DNA of 64,000 nucleotides from Mycobacterium sp. Root135 (GTDB lineage Bacteria; Actinomycetota; Actinomycetes; Mycobacteriales; Mycobacteriaceae), in the NCBI RefSeq assembly GCF_001426545.1, contig NZ_LMEZ01000001.1:372967-436966 (forward strand), read 5' to 3'. Below, one piece after another: positions 26,423 to 35,585 of the stretch (within the stretch, counting starts at the first letter, position 1; each line of letters begins with the position of its first letter). Under the pieces are notes generated by a model. It saw only the letters and a list, made by a program, of their open reading frames with translations. It did not search any database and was not told the origin of the DNA. A program made the translations under genes and the position numbers.

Positions 26423-28801
26423 ATGACAGGTCAAGAAGCTGTGCCAGGCGACGACCTCGGGCGGGGTGCACCAGGGGTTGCTGCCGTGGGGCGGGGTCCG
26501 AACCGTGGCGGGCCCATCTCGCAAAAGGACGATCATGCGCCCTCGGCTGGTTGGGGCGCAGCCCGCAGCGTTGCCCGCGTCGTCGCCAAGTCGAGGGCAC
26601 CGATCAAGGGACCGCACGCGGTTCTGAAGATGAACCACGAGAATGGCGGCTTCGACTGTCCTGGCTGCGCGTGGCCGGACGCCAGGAACGGCCTGCACCT
26701 CGACATCTGCGAAAACGGCATCAAACACGTCACCTGGGAGATGACCCGCAAGAAGGTTGGTCGAGACTTCTTCGCTTCGCACACCGTGACCGAATTGTCG
26801 GGTTGGAGCGACTTCGATCTGGAGGACCAGGGCCGGCTGACCGAACCCATGACCTACGACTCCGAAAGCGACACTTACGTTCCGATCACGTGGGACGACG
26901 CATTTGCGCTTGTCGGCTCAACCTTGCGGAGGCTGGACAACCCCCATCGGGCCTCGTTCTACACCTCCGGAAGGCTGTCCAACGAGGCGACCTTCCTCTA
27001 CCAACTGTGGGTTCGCGAGTACGGCACGAACAACTTGCCCGATTGCTCCAATATGTGCCACGAAGCGTCCGGTCGCGCCCTTCAGGCGGCGATCGGCACC
27101 GGCAAGGGCACGTGCGACATCGACGACTGGGACCGTGCCGATCTGCTGATCGTGATGGCCGTCAACGCCGCGTCCAACGCACCACGAATGTTGACGGCAC
27201 TGGCCGAGGCCGACCGCCGCGGTGCGCAGATCGTGCACGTCAATCCACTGATCGAGGCTGCCTCACGGCGGACCATCGTCCCCCATGAAATCGCCTCCAT
27301 GGCAACGTTTCACCCCACCAAGACGGGCACGCGCAACGTCCAGCCCCGCATCGGCGGCGACCTTGCGGTCCTACGCGGCGTCGCCAAAGCAGTGCTCGAA
27401 CGGGCACAGTCTGATCCCAAGGCCATCGACCGGGAGTTCGTCAAGCACCACACCGCGCACTACGAGGCCTACAAGCAACTCGTCGACGCCACTCCATGGG
27501 ATGAGCTGGTCGAGCAATCCGCGGTGTTCGAGAACGACATTCGCGAACTCGCCGAGCTGTACCTCAACGCGGACCGCACGGTGATCAGCTGGTGTCTCGG
27601 CCTCACGCAGCAGGAGCACGGCGTCGACACCATCCGCGAGATCGTCAATCTGCTTCTTCTGCGGGGCAACATCGGCCGCGAGGGTGCGGGTCCGTCCCCA
27701 ATCCGGGGGCACAGCAACGTGCAGGGCAACCGCACCTGCGGCATCGACAATCATCCTCCGGCGGCCTTCTTGGACCGCCTCGACGAGGTCTGCGGTATCA
27801 CCTCGCCCCGCGAAGACGGCTTGGACACCGTCGCGACGATCGAGGCGATGCGTGCCGGCGACGTCAAGGTGTTCGTCAGCATGGGCGGCAACTTCGCCAT
27901 GGCCGCACCGGATACGGCCGCCACCTTTGAAGCGCTCCGTAATGCCGACCTCACCGTGCAGGTCAGCACGAAGCTCAATCGCAGCCATCTCGTGCACGGC
28001 CGCGCCGCACTGATTCTGCCGTGCCTGGGGCGTACGGAGAAAGACGTGCAGCGCGGCGGCGAGCAGGGTGTCAGCGTCGAAGACTCGATGAGCATGGTGC
28101 ATCTGTCCTGGGGGATGCGCAAGCCACCGTCGGAGCATCTGATGTCGGAGTGCGCGATCCTCGCGGGCATGGCCCGCGCCACATTGCCGAACTCGATCAC
28201 CCCCTGGGAGTCCTACATCGAGGACTACGACCGGATCCGCGACACGATGGCGGCCGTCTTGGATGGTTTCGAAGACTTCAACCGGCGAGTCCGGATGCCC
28301 CTGGGCTTCCGGATCCGCCAACCAGCAAGGGAACGCGTCTTTCTCACCGACACCGGCCGCGCCGAGTTTTGGCCGTCCCCGTTACCGGATGTGGTGCCGC
28401 CGGCTGGGAGGCTGATGCTGTCGACCATGCGCTCCCACGATCAGTGGAACACCACCATCTACTCCGACAATGACCGCTACCGCGGCGTGAAGAACCTGCG
28501 GACGCTGCTCTTCATGAACAAGGCGGACATGGCGGACCGGGGACTCGACGAGTTCGACCTCATCGATATCACCAGCTTCGCCCGGGACGGCAGTACCCGC
28601 ACCGTCTGGGGCTATCGGGCGATCGCCTACGACATCCCCATCGGAAGCGTCGGCGGGTACATGCCGGAACTGAATGTGCTGTGCGCTATCGGCGACTTCA
28701 GCAGCCAAAGCGATCAGCCGTTGATGAAACACCAAATCGTCGCGGTCACTGCTTCGGCCGGCGCCCCTGCCGCCACCCATTCCGAGGTGAGCGCGCCATG
28801 A
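26423..28801 (+). CDS. FdhF/YdeP-family molybdopterin oxidoreductase
   Basis: About 792 residues. GGFDCPGCAWPDARNGLHLD near the N-terminus, YGTNNLPDCSNMCHEASGRA and IRGHSNVQGNRTCGI are typical of the YdeP/CbbBc branch of the bis-MGD family. The C-terminal domain includes LLFMNKADMADRGL and VDGYMPELNV-like GGYMPELNVLCAIGDFS. Substrate unknown; relatives are formate-dehydrogenase-like, and YdeP is linked to acid resistance. ATG 26423 is chosen because GGAGG lies about 11 nt upstream; ATG 26357 and 26378 are in frame. Its position beside the CO-dehydrogenase locus groups two molybdenum enzymes. Confidence 0.85.
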   Translation: MTGQEAVPGDDLGRGAPGVAAVGRGPNRGGPISQKDDHAPSAGWGAARSVARVVAKSRAPIKGPHAVLKMNHENGGFDCPGCAWPDARNGLHLDICENGIKHVTWEMTRKKVGRDFFASHTVTELSGWSDFDLEDQGRLTEPMTYDSESDTYVPITWDDAFALVGSTLRRLDNPHRASFYTSGRLSNEATFLYQLWVREYGTNNLPDCSNMCHEASGRALQAAIGTGKGTCDIDDWDRADLLIVMAVNAASNAPRMLTALAEADRRGAQIVHVNPLIEAASRRTIVPHEIASMATFHPTKTGTRNVQPRIGGDLAVLRGVAKAVLERAQSDPKAIDREFVKHHTAHYEAYKQLVDATPWDELVEQSAVFENDIRELAELYLNADRTVISWCLGLTQQEHGVDTIREIVNLLLLRGNIGREGAGPSPIRGHSNVQGNRTCGIDNHPPAAFLDRLDEVCGITSPREDGLDTVATIEAMRAGDVKVFVSMGGNFAMAAPDTAATFEALRNADLTVQVSTKLNRSHLVHGRAALILPCLGRTEKDVQRGGEQGVSVEDSMSMVHLSWGMRKPPSEHLMSECAILAGMARATLPNSITPWESYIEDYDRIRDTMAAVLDGFEDFNRRVRMPLGFRIRQPARERVFLTDTGRAEFWPSPLPDVVPPAGRLMLSTMRSHDQWNTTIYSDNDRYRGVKNLRTLLFMNKADMADRGLDEFDLIDITSFARDGSTRTVWGYRAIAYDIPIGSVGGYMPELNVLCAIGDFSSQSDQPLMKHQIVAVTASAGAPAATHSEVSAP

Positions 28802-28833
28802 CGAGCTTGGTGGCGGCTACCAGAACTATGCCG

Positions 28834-30132
28834 TCAACCCCCAGATGCCGGCTGCCCCTGCGGCGATTCGGGCCAGGTCCGATGTATGAGCAGGCCAGCG
28901 CAGGTGGCGGCGCAGCATCCGGCGATGCCGATGCCCAGTGCCGCACGTCCCCCGTAGCTGTGGGCGACCATACCGATGAGGACGGCGCCGACCGGGGTGG
29001 ATCCGACGAATGCCGTTGTCCACAAGGCAGTTACGCGTCCCCGCATGTTCGGCGGAGCTGCCAGTTGGATGGTGGCGTTGCCAGTCGTGAGAAAGCCGAT
29101 GCTGGCTGCACCGACTAATCCAGCGGCGGCAATCGCCGCGGCAAGGGTGGGGCTGGCAGTCAGCAGTGCCATGGCCACGCCGAACCCACCAGCGGCGTAG
29201 ATCATTTGAGCCAGTCCGGTCTGCGGCCAGCGAATCAGCACCAGTCCCGCCGCGATGGATCCGACACCGAAACTGGTGGTGAGCCAGCTGTAGGCGTCGA
29301 TCCCCCCGCGCAGGGTCTGCTCGGCGAAAATCGGCAGGCTGGTTTCGAATTCGTAGGTCAAAGTGCCTACGAACACCATCATCACCAACGGGCCGAGAAT
29401 CTCGCGGTTGCCGCGGGCCACCGCCAATCCGTCGCTCAGCTGCCGTCCGGCTCGCGCCACAGCAGCGGAAGGTCGCAGAGCATCCGTGTTGAGAGCTAAC
29501 AGAGCGACGACGACCAGGGCGAAGCTGAACGCGTTGAACACGAAACACCAGCCGAGTCCGAAGGTGTGGATCAGTGCTGCCGCTATCGCTGGGCCCACTG
29601 CCCTGCCTACGTTGGCAAGGATGCTGTTGGTGGTGACGGCCTGACGCAGCATCGCCCTGCCGACCAATTCCGGGATCAGCGCCATCCGGGCTGGATTGTC
29701 CAGGCAGGTCGTCGCGCCGAATATCGCTGCGCTGACGAAGATCTGCCAAAGCGCGACGGTGTGAGCGAGCACCGATGCCCCGATGGCCAGCGACGTCACC
29801 CCCAGCACTGAGGAGGACAACATCAGCATGCGGCGCTTGTCGTGACGGTCCACGATCACACCGGCGTACGCGGTACCGAGCAGCACAGGCAGGTAGCGGG
29901 TTCCCATGACCAGCCCTAGGACAGTCGCAGAATGGGTTAGCTGGAGTACCAGCAACGCCAAGGCGACCGTCTCGGCCCACGACCCGATGAGGCTGATCGA
30001 CTGCCCGCTGACGAACCGGCGATAGTTGGGTACTGCGAAGACAGCCAGTGCGCTTCGGATCGACTGTGGCCCAGGCGACGGCGCCGCGATCTGCTCACCG
30101 CGCGGTGAACACGGCAGTCCGTTCGTCGACAT
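28834..30132 (-). CDS. MFS exporter (EntS-like)
   Basis: The 432-residue product has about 12 TM segments. The loop 2-3 motif is YAGVIVDRHDKRRMLMLSS, the MFS signature GxxxDRxxRR. SIGFLTTGNATIQLAAPPNM then RGRVTALW is typical of the MFS_3 group that includes enterobactin exporters. ATG 30132 has GGAGGTCGCACC directly upstream, so the extension to 30165 is rejected. Substrate unknown. It follows the carboxymuconolactone-decarboxylase-like gene on the same strand. Confidence 0.87.
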   Translation of the reverse strand: MSTNGLPCSPRGEQIAAPSPGPQSIRSALAVFAVPNYRRFVSGQSISLIGSWAETVALALLVLQLTHSATVLGLVMGTRYLPVLLGTAYAGVIVDRHDKRRMLMLSSSVLGVTSLAIGASVLAHTVALWQIFVSAAIFGATTCLDNPARMALIPELVGRAMLRQAVTTNSILANVGRAVGPAIAAALIHTFGLGWCFVFNAFSFALVVVALLALNTDALRPSAAVARAGRQLSDGLAVARGNREILGPLVMMVFVGTLTYEFETSLPIFAEQTLRGGIDAYSWLTTSFGVGSIAAGLVLIRWPQTGLAQMIYAAGGFGVAMALLTASPTLAAAIAAAGLVGAASIGFLTTGNATIQLAAPPNMRGRVTALWTTAFVGSTPVGAVLIGMVAHSYGGRAALGIGIAGCCAATCAGLLIHRTWPESPQGQPASGG

Positions 30133-30184
30133 GGTGCGACCTCCGCGTTGTTGAGACGTTGCCACCGGGTATGCACCTGGGCTA

Positions 30185-30505
30185 TCAGAGCAACGTGTCT
30201 GCGGCGATCACCGATGCGGAGATCGCCGCGGGGAATCCTGCGTAGAAGGCAAGATGTGTTATCAGAGCCGATATCTCGTCTGTGGTGAGTCCGTTGTCGA
30301 CCCCGCGCCGCAGGTGTGCCCGCAGTTCCTCGGGTCGGTAGAGCGCGATCAGTGCGCTCAAGGTGGCGATACTGCGGTCTCTCGGGCTTAGTCGTTGGTC
30401 GGACCAAACTCGATCGTACAAAGGCGAATCGACGAGGTCGGCAAGCTCTGGAGTGAATCGTCGAGCAGCGCCACGCGGCGATGAGTTGATGTGGGACGTG
30501 GTCAT
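30185..30505 (-). CDS. Carboxymuconolactone-decarboxylase-family protein
   Basis: The 106-residue product contains RFTPELADLVDSPLYDRVWS, LSPRDRSIATLSALIALYRP and ELRAHLRRGVDNGLTTDEIS, the CMD-family core. The AhpD-type CxxC is absent: the position after LSALIAL reads YRPEEL. That suggests the decarboxylase-like rather than peroxidase branch. ATG 30505 has CCAGGAGGCTTG upstream. The gap of about 50 bp to the MFS gene suggests an operon. Confidence 0.85.
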   Translation of the reverse strand: MTTSHINSSPRGAARRFTPELADLVDSPLYDRVWSDQRLSPRDRSIATLSALIALYRPEELRAHLRRGVDNGLTTDEISALITHLAFYAGFPAAISASVIAADTLL

Positions 30506-31078
30506 GATCAAGCCTCCTGGGTGTTGGCCGAGCGTGCTCAACCGCTGACTCATATGTTGGTCGGCCGCCGCGCGCCTGTCGGCAACGCTGGCGGCAATCA
30601 TGTGTGGCAGGTAGCAGAACCAGCGCGGTACCGGTAGCTGCAGTCGTTTTCTGCCTCAGTGCTCGTGGGGCTCCGCTTCGGTCAACCGCTTCCCTCTGCG
30701 TGGTGGATCTGTGCGGAGACGTCCTCGCCGGAGAGGTGGGCGTGCAGGAATCCCGCGGCTCGAGCTCCGACCCGTCACCAGCCCCGGCCGCGCACCCACT
30801 CGTCGGGGCCCGCCGTCATCAGATGGCCCGACGACTCGATTCGGGAGCGGTGGCGCCAACCCCGCCACAGCCGCTGGCGGCACCTTCACCCTGGATCGAA
30901 ACGACGCAGGGCGAGAGAGAGCGTTATGGCTAGCGGGTACGTGGACCTTGCAGTGGACATCCACTCACAGTGGTGGCTAGCGGCGACGACAACGCCCGCC
31001 GAAGCGAGCAATCTAGAAAACGTAAGACATCCCGTCGGAACCACTTACAGACGTTTCGGCCTCACACAGGAGAAGATC
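30506..31078. other. Intergenic, degenerate sequence
   Basis: About 570 bp with overlapping ORFs on both strands, none convincing. Minus-strand RAAGFLHAHLSGEDVSAQIH near 30700-30760 has protein-like composition and may be a remnant. TGGCTAGCGGGTACG and TGGCTAGCGGCGACG form a direct repeat at 30927 and 30973. The last 60 bp hold the leader of the next gene. Confidence 0.4.
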
Positions 31079-31288
31079 ATGAAGCTTGGATATGTCGTAT
31101 CAGCAGTATTGGCCGGCTCGGCAGCGGCGGCAATCGGTTTCGCGCCGATCGCCTTGGCCGACAGCACCGTGCAGAGCCCGGGCAATACCCAAATCGTCGT
31201 CAGCCCTGGGCCGTCCGCGACGAACGCCGCCAATCTGCAGCAGCCGTTCGGCGGTGACTCGGTCGCGTTGCTGTTCCACAACCACTGA
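31079..31288 (+). CDS. Small secreted protein
   Basis: The 69-residue product begins MKLGYVVSAVLAGSAAAAIG with cleavage likely after FAPIALA. The mature part is about 41 residues (DSTVQSPGNTQIVVSPGPSA...) with no Cys and ends LLFHNH. CACAGGAGAAGATC gives a good ribosome site. Similar very short exported proteins are common in mycobacteria; function unknown. Confidence 0.75.
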   Translation: MKLGYVVSAVLAGSAAAAIGFAPIALADSTVQSPGNTQIVVSPGPSATNAANLQQPFGGDSVALLFHNH

Positions 31289-31400
31289 CATCCATCATGA
31301 GTTCTGTGGGCAAGCGCAGTCCCTGCGCCGCCCTCGATCGGGCGGGCAGGGGTGCGCTGAGCCGCGCGGAAGCGCACTTGCGGATTGCGCCGTATTCCTC

Positions 31401-31484
31401 GATGTTGGCGCGAAGGATCATGCCGGTCGCTGCGCCGAGGGGATCCTTACGCCGACGAGGGCAGGTCGAAGCCGTCAGAGTGCA
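31401..31484 (+). repeat. Mosaic repeat block A, copy 1
   Basis: TTGGCGCGAAGGATCATGCC then GGTCGCTGCGCCGAGGGGAT and CCTTACGCCGACGAGGGCAG matches 33993-34073 with few changes. Just upstream, GCGCCGTATTCCTCG (31387) looks like one core of the dispersed element. Confidence 0.8.
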
Positions 31485-31493
31485 CACAGCGGC

Positions 31494-31640
31494 CCCGCAC
31501 TTCCGCGACGGTCTGGATCTCGGGAAGTAGCAGCGCCTAGCGCACCAGGAACACGCACCGCTCTCGTCGGGGGAGAGGTCAATGCGGATCTGATGAAATC
31601 CGCTAAACCGGTTGACGTGGAAGCGCTTTGGCCAAGTTCC
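31494..31640 (+). repeat. Mosaic repeat block B, copy 1
   Basis: CCCCGCACTTCCGCGACGGT to GCGCTTTGGCCAAG, about 147 bp, matches 34673-34822. One frame in both copies reads GTRTALVGGEV(N/S)ADL then KSAK(P/K)VDVEALWP, so the block may derive from coding DNA. It follows block A directly here. Confidence 0.85.
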
Positions 31641-31696
31641 TGTCAGCGGACGAAGATCGTCGGCCAGTTGTCTGCTCCTCGGAACGCGCCAGGTGG
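31641..31696 (+). repeat. Mosaic repeat block C, copy 1
   Basis: TGTCAGCGGACGAAGATCGT then CGGCCAGTTGTCTGCTCCTC and GGAACGCGCCAGGT matches 34914-34969. Contiguous with block B here, but about 90 bp apart at the second locus. Confidence 0.85.
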
Positions 31697-31765
31697 GCCA
31701 ACGTGTGTCTCGATTCTGCGCATAAGGTTGGGAATCGCGGCGGGGGACACGGGGTTGGTCGGACT

Positions 31766-32200
31766 ATGTCAAAAATGACCAGCACGGAACGCGAGACCTA
31801 CCTGGCCGATCTGCACGTTGGTGTCATTGCCGTCGAACGCCCTGATCGCGCACCGCTGTCCGTACCGGTCTGGTACGCCTACGAGCCCGGCGGTGAGGTT
31901 CTCGTCTCCAGCCTGGCGGGCTCGCTCAAAGCTCGCCTCATCACCGCTGCCGGCCGCTTCTCCATCACTGCTCAGGATGAGACCTTTCCGTACCGCTACG
32001 TCACTGCCGAGGGGGCGTTGACCTCGATAGAGACAGCCGACGACGCCACCATGATCGCGATCGCCGTTCGTTATCTCGGCGAGGAGGGGGGCAAGGCGTT
32101 CACGGAGTCGTTCGCCAGGGACCATCCTGACGCTGACTCGCTCTTGTTCCGGATGCGACTCGAGCACTGGCTCAGCGTCGACTACTCGAAACAGTCCTGA
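31766..32200 (+). CDS. Pyridoxamine 5'-phosphate oxidase-fold protein
   Basis: The 144-residue product contains ERETYLADLHVGVIAVERPD, PLSVPVWYAYEPGGEVLVSS and SLKARLITAAGRFSITAQDE, typical of small split-barrel flavin/F420 proteins. The likely bound cofactor is FMN or F420. ATG 31766 and ATG 31775 are both possible. The longer frame to 31628 runs into repeat block B/C and is rejected. Confidence 0.82.
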   Translation: MSKMTSTERETYLADLHVGVIAVERPDRAPLSVPVWYAYEPGGEVLVSSLAGSLKARLITAAGRFSITAQDETFPYRYVTAEGALTSIETADDATMIAIAVRYLGEEGGKAFTESFARDHPDADSLLFRMRLEHWLSVDYSKQS

Positions 32201-32349
32201 TTTCGGGCGCCAGGGCAAACCCCCTGTGCCCAAAGGTCTTTGTGGGCAGAGATTCGACACTTTGCAGGAGCACCGAATCAACGTCGACGGATAGGGCGGC
32301 GCTTCAACCGAATTTGACCCACACAGAAGGAAGACGCAAGAGTGGGCCC

Positions 32350-32952
32350 ATGAGGACGATCACATACCGCCGTACAGCGGTCGTCGGTCTGGCCGTCGCT
32401 GCGTTGATCACCGTGGGCTGTAGCAATGATAGGAGCGTCGACGCGTCGGCGCCGCCACAGGTCGAGTTGATCGTCACCTCCGAGACTGCAGCCCCTCCCG
32501 CCGAAGTGAAACTCACGGGGGAGAGAGACGTCGAGGTGACGCTGACCGGTCCGATTGCGGCCAAGTACGCATCGGCAACCGAGTATCAGCGGCAGGCTCT
32601 CGGCAAGCCGCTGACGGGTGACCGCAATGCGGGAGCACGGGATAGCGGTCTGGTGTTCCAGCAGTTCCAGGGCGGCGTGATCACTGCCAAGAACGACCAA
32701 ACGGGCACGCCTGGATACATCACCTGGGGCAAGATCCGGGAGGCCTGGAATGTCCAGCGCGACCCGGAGGGCGTGCCCGAGGTCACCGGCGAGAACGGCT
32801 CAGTGGGCCCGCTTGGCGCGCCAACCAGTGACGAAAACGCCGTGGGCGATCTGCTCGAGACCACGTTCGAACACGGCAAGATCACGTACGACGCCAAGAC
32901 GGACCAGGTCGAGGTGACGGTCAACGGCAAGGTCGTGCCACCCGGGCTGTAA
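32350..32952 (+). CDS. Lipoprotein with LGFP repeats
   Basis: The 200-residue product has a lipobox at LITVGC (Cys near residue 24). IAAKYASATEYQRQALGKPL and VFQQFQGGVITAKND form one LGFP repeat. GPLGAPTSDENAVGDLLETT then FEHGKITYDAKTDQVEVTVN form a second. LGFP repeats occur in cell-wall-associated mycolata proteins and are thought to anchor proteins to the envelope. Start ATG 32350; AGAAGGAAG lies about 20 nt upstream. Confidence 0.82.
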   Translation: MRTITYRRTAVVGLAVAALITVGCSNDRSVDASAPPQVELIVTSETAAPPAEVKLTGERDVEVTLTGPIAAKYASATEYQRQALGKPLTGDRNAGARDSGLVFQQFQGGVITAKNDQTGTPGYITWGKIREAWNVQRDPEGVPEVTGENGSVGPLGAPTSDENAVGDLLETTFEHGKITYDAKTDQVEVTVNGKVVPPGL

Positions 32953-33024
32953 GGAACGACGGCGCACCGGGGGACAGTCGGTCGGAGCCGGGACGAGCAC
33001 GCCCTAGGTTAGTGGTAACCCGGG

Positions 33025-33816
33025 CTAGCATTCGAGGTCGGCGGCGATCGGTGTAGGTACACCCTCGCCAGCGCAGGAGAACCCGCTGCCGTACTGCACT
33101 GCGCGCCAGGTAAAGCCCTCGTGGTGGAAGAGCACTATGCCGGGGGGGTTCGCATTCATGGGTCTCCAGTGAAGCAGGGCCTTCGCCCAGTCGCCGGAGC
33201 ACAGCACTTTGGTGACGGTGAACGGCTCGGAAGAGTAGCCCCACAGGGTGAGCGTGGCCGACTTCAAGGTCTCGGCCGTCGCCGACGAACACGGGGATGC
33301 GGGTTGGCTCGAGGAATTCGGGGCTGCGGAATGGCCGATGGGGTTGGCTGGGAGGTAGTCCACGCCCTGGCGGCTGACGAACATGCCGCGCCCGGTTTTG
33401 TCGTTGGTGAAACGCGTTCCAATCGAGGAAGGTTCCACGGTCCATCCCTCGAGGTGGAACACCTGACCGTAGGTGAGTACCAGTTCGGTGTAGCCGTTGG
33501 CTTGAAGGTTTGAGTCGTTCCACTGCAACCCTTCTGCCTCGGCCTCGACCCATACCGTGTGGTGGGGATGCTCGGACTCGTCTGAATGGCAGAACTGGGT
33601 GTCGCCGCAGCCGATTGGCTGCTTCGCGAAGTTGCCTGTGCATAGCACCGAGCCGGTGGTGATGACGCACGCGACAGCACGCGACTCGGTCGTGACGAAC
33701 TGCTTGCTGACAGGGTCGGGCGAACTGGGATCTGCCTGCGCAGCTGATGTGAAAGCCAGTCCAGCAAGCAGATTCACCATTGCCACCCACGCCAGCAGCC
33801 TGACCACGAGTTTCAT
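33025..33816 (-). CDS. Secreted Cys-rich protein, unknown family
   Basis: The 263-residue product has a clear signal peptide (MKLVVRLLAWVAMVNLLAGL then AFTSAAQA). The mature protein has about eight Cys. Two halves look related: CVITTGSVLCTGNFAKQPIG with LVLTYGQVFHLEGWTV, and TVTKVLCSGDWAKALLHWRP with HHEGFTWRAVQYGSGFSC. This suggests an exported protein with an internal duplication. Function unknown. Adjacent to a repeat-rich intergenic region. Confidence 0.72.
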   Translation of the reverse strand: MKLVVRLLAWVAMVNLLAGLAFTSAAQADPSSPDPVSKQFVTTESRAVACVITTGSVLCTGNFAKQPIGCGDTQFCHSDESEHPHHTVWVEAEAEGLQWNDSNLQANGYTELVLTYGQVFHLEGWTVEPSSIGTRFTNDKTGRGMFVSRQGVDYLPANPIGHSAAPNSSSQPASPCSSATAETLKSATLTLWGYSSEPFTVTKVLCSGDWAKALLHWRPMNANPPGIVLFHHEGFTWRAVQYGSGFSCAGEGVPTPIAADLEC

Positions 33817-33934
33817 GACGAACCCCCGTTCGACATTTGCACCCCAACAAACGAACAGCCCAGACTAGCGTGGCGCACCCTTGACGGACCGACTTCGATC
33901 GTAGCTCGGGGAAGTGGGCCCACACGTTTGCCAG

Positions 33935-33984
33935 ATGAACATCGCGTACTTGACTGGCAACCCTGCGCATTCAATTTCTGCATA
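33935..33984 (+). repeat. Dispersed element, copy e2
   Basis: ATGAACATCGCGTACTTGAC then TGGCAACCCTGCGCATTCAA matches the 5' half of the element (compare 41175-41215 and 48100-48145). It is followed directly by block A. Confidence 0.6.
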
Positions 33985-33988
33985 GATC

Positions 33989-34073
33989 TCAAGGTTGGCG
34001 CGAAAGATCTTGCCGGTCGCTGCGCCGAGGGGATCCTCACGCCGACAAGGGTAGGTCCCAGCTGTCAGCGTGC
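33989..34073 (+). repeat. Mosaic repeat block A, copy 2
   Basis: CAAGGTTGGCGCGAAAGATC then TTGCCGGTCGCTGCGCCGAG matches block A at 31401-31484. At this locus the gene 34147-34566 separates it from block B. Confidence 0.8.
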
Positions 34074-34146
34074 GCGCTGGTGAAATTGCGGGTCGGATCT
34101 GCGAAGTTGGGATCGGTAGGCGGTCCGACGGTATTCACTCGACTAC

Positions 34147-34566
34147 ATGAAGAACATGATCGTCGGCGCGATCGCGACGGGCTGCGCCGCTGTCAGCCTC
34201 GGCCTCGCGGCGCCCGCCAACGCGGATCTCGCTCCTGCCGACTACCACTACCGCAGCATCATGGCCAACGGGATCGTCACCGACAACCTGATAAGGGTGA
34301 CGAGCTGCGGCCCCGGCTGCATTTCGCTCTTCAACCTCACGTTGAACACCGACCAGGGTCAGGCGCACATCCAGGGCAACCAGTACGTGCTCGATCAGTT
34401 CAATGCCGGTGGCGCGTTCTGCCCCGACGGGCGTCCGGTCGACGTGATCACGCGCTCCACCTGGGACCTCGACGGTACGAACGGGCTGTTCACGATCAAC
34501 GGCGCCAATCCCTGCGGTACCGGCGGCCCGGTGGGCGAGACGCGGTTCACGTTCACTCCCGCGTGA
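34147..34566 (+). CDS. Secreted protein lying between repeat blocks A and B
   Basis: The 139-residue product starts MKNMIVGAIATGCAAVSLGL with cleavage after LAAPANA. It has two Cys pairs (TSCGPGCISL and later GAFCPDG/ANPCGTG). The sequence NGIVTDNLIRVTSCGPGCIS and the ending VGETRFTFTPA suggest a small beta-sandwich like other exported mycobacterial proteins, but I do not recognise a family. Blocks A and B on either side are contiguous at 31401-31640, so this gene appears inserted into that unit or lost from the other copy. Confidence 0.75.
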   Translation: MKNMIVGAIATGCAAVSLGLAAPANADLAPADYHYRSIMANGIVTDNLIRVTSCGPGCISLFNLTLNTDQGQAHIQGNQYVLDQFNAGGAFCPDGRPVDVITRSTWDLDGTNGLFTINGANPCGTGGPVGETRFTFTPA

Positions 34567-34672
34567 GCGACTAGGAACTCGACATACCAGGACTCGTCAC
34601 TCGAATTGCGCGCGAATGACCAACTTGCCACTGGTAAACCGCCATATGTCTTCCCCCGACAAACAGCAGCCC

Positions 34673-34822
34673 CCGCACTTCCGCGACGGTCTGGACCTCG
34701 GGAAGTAGCAGTGGGACCGAGCAAACCAGGAACACGCACCGCTCTTGTCGGGGGAGAAGTCAGTGCGGATCTGGCGAAATCTGCCAAAAAGGTTGACGTC
34801 GAGGCGCTTTGGCCAAGGTTGA
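34673..34822 (+). repeat. Mosaic repeat block B, copy 2
   Basis: CCCCGCACTTCCGCGACGGT to GCGCTTTGGCCAAGG, matching 31494-31640. Protein-level similarity GTRTALVGGEVSADL and KVDVEALWP is conserved in one frame. Confidence 0.85.
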
Positions 34823-34913
34823 TATGTCGCGGCAGGTGAGAAGCTGTCCGGTCTCGTGGACGACATTCGTGCCACCTATGGCGGAAACTGTTGTTCCGGG
34901 GCGGAGTTACGTG

Positions 34914-34969
34914 CTGTCAGCGGGCGAAGAGCGTCGGCCAGTTGTCTGCTCCTCGGAACGCGCCAGGTT
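34914..34969 (+). repeat. Mosaic repeat block C, copy 2
   Basis: TGTCAGCGGGCGAAGAGCGT then CGGCCAGTTGTCTGCTCCTC matches 31641-31696. About 90 bp of unshared DNA separates it from block B copy 2. Confidence 0.85.
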
Positions 34970-35123
34970 CACAGCTCTGGCCGAAGGTCGACCTGTCGGC
35001 TGCTCGACTCAAGGCCGCCCACAACACCGACCGGCTCACCGCCGCGCTGTTCCGCAGAGTCATGAACCTCGGACGCGACAATCGAATCGGTATATCTGGC
35101 TGTTTTGCCCGACGACCCGCCTC

Positions 35124-35228
35124 GGATTTGCCAGAGCCGCAGAGCATTCCGCGGTTGTCAGCCGGCAAGCATGGTTGCCCGCGCGCTGCAGCGACACCGA
35201 TCGCGGGTGGACGGGCTTCGACGCGGGC
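35124..35228 (+). repeat. Mosaic repeat block D, copy 1
   Basis: GATTTGCCAGAGCCGCAGAG to ATCGCGGGTGGACGGGCTTC matches 40592-40722. The middle part is diverged. At the other locus block E follows directly; here about 410 bp, including the gene 35265-35585, lies between. Confidence 0.75.
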
Positions 35229-35264
35229 GGCTGGTGTGAACACGTCGTCAAATAGGCTTCATCC

Positions 35265-35585
35265 ATGCACGTCAGTCGCCTCTTGTCCGCCGAAGAGTTC
35301 GAGGCTTGCTTCGCTTCGCCAATGCGCAATGTGACCGACAATTCTGAGCCCGTCCTCGACATCTGGCCCTACGTCGACGCCGTCGACCTTGGCGGTCTCG
35401 GTATTACGAACCTCACCGACGTGCACTACGTCTATCGGGACGCTTCCGATCGCTTCGATCAAGTGCTTATCGGCACCGGGCACTTCAACACGGTCTTCGT
35501 CGTCGTGGTAGATCGAATTCAAAGTGTCGTGAGGGGTCACCACGTGCTCGATCTGAACCAAAAGTTCGGCCTACGGAACGATTGA
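35265..35585 (+). CDS. Conserved hypothetical protein lying between repeat blocks D and E
   Basis: The 106-residue soluble product begins MHVSRLLSAEEFEACFASPM, then VLDIWPYVDAVDLGGLGITN, DVHYVYRDASDRFDQVLIGT and NTVFVVVVDRIQSVVRGHHV then LDLNQKFGL. It looks like a complete, well-formed small protein. I recall similar hypothetical proteins in actinobacteria but no function. It sits exactly where the D/E unit is interrupted relative to 40592-41152. Confidence 0.75.
   Translation: MHVSRLLSAEEFEACFASPMRNVTDNSEPVLDIWPYVDAVDLGGLGITNLTDVHYVYRDASDRFDQVLIGTGHFNTVFVVVVDRIQSVVRGHHVLDLNQKFGLRND

Noticed and set aside
30600..30930. Overlapping ORFs on both strands before the small secreted protein
   Set aside because: Arg/Pro/Ala-rich composition typical of shadow frames; no domain or ribosome site.
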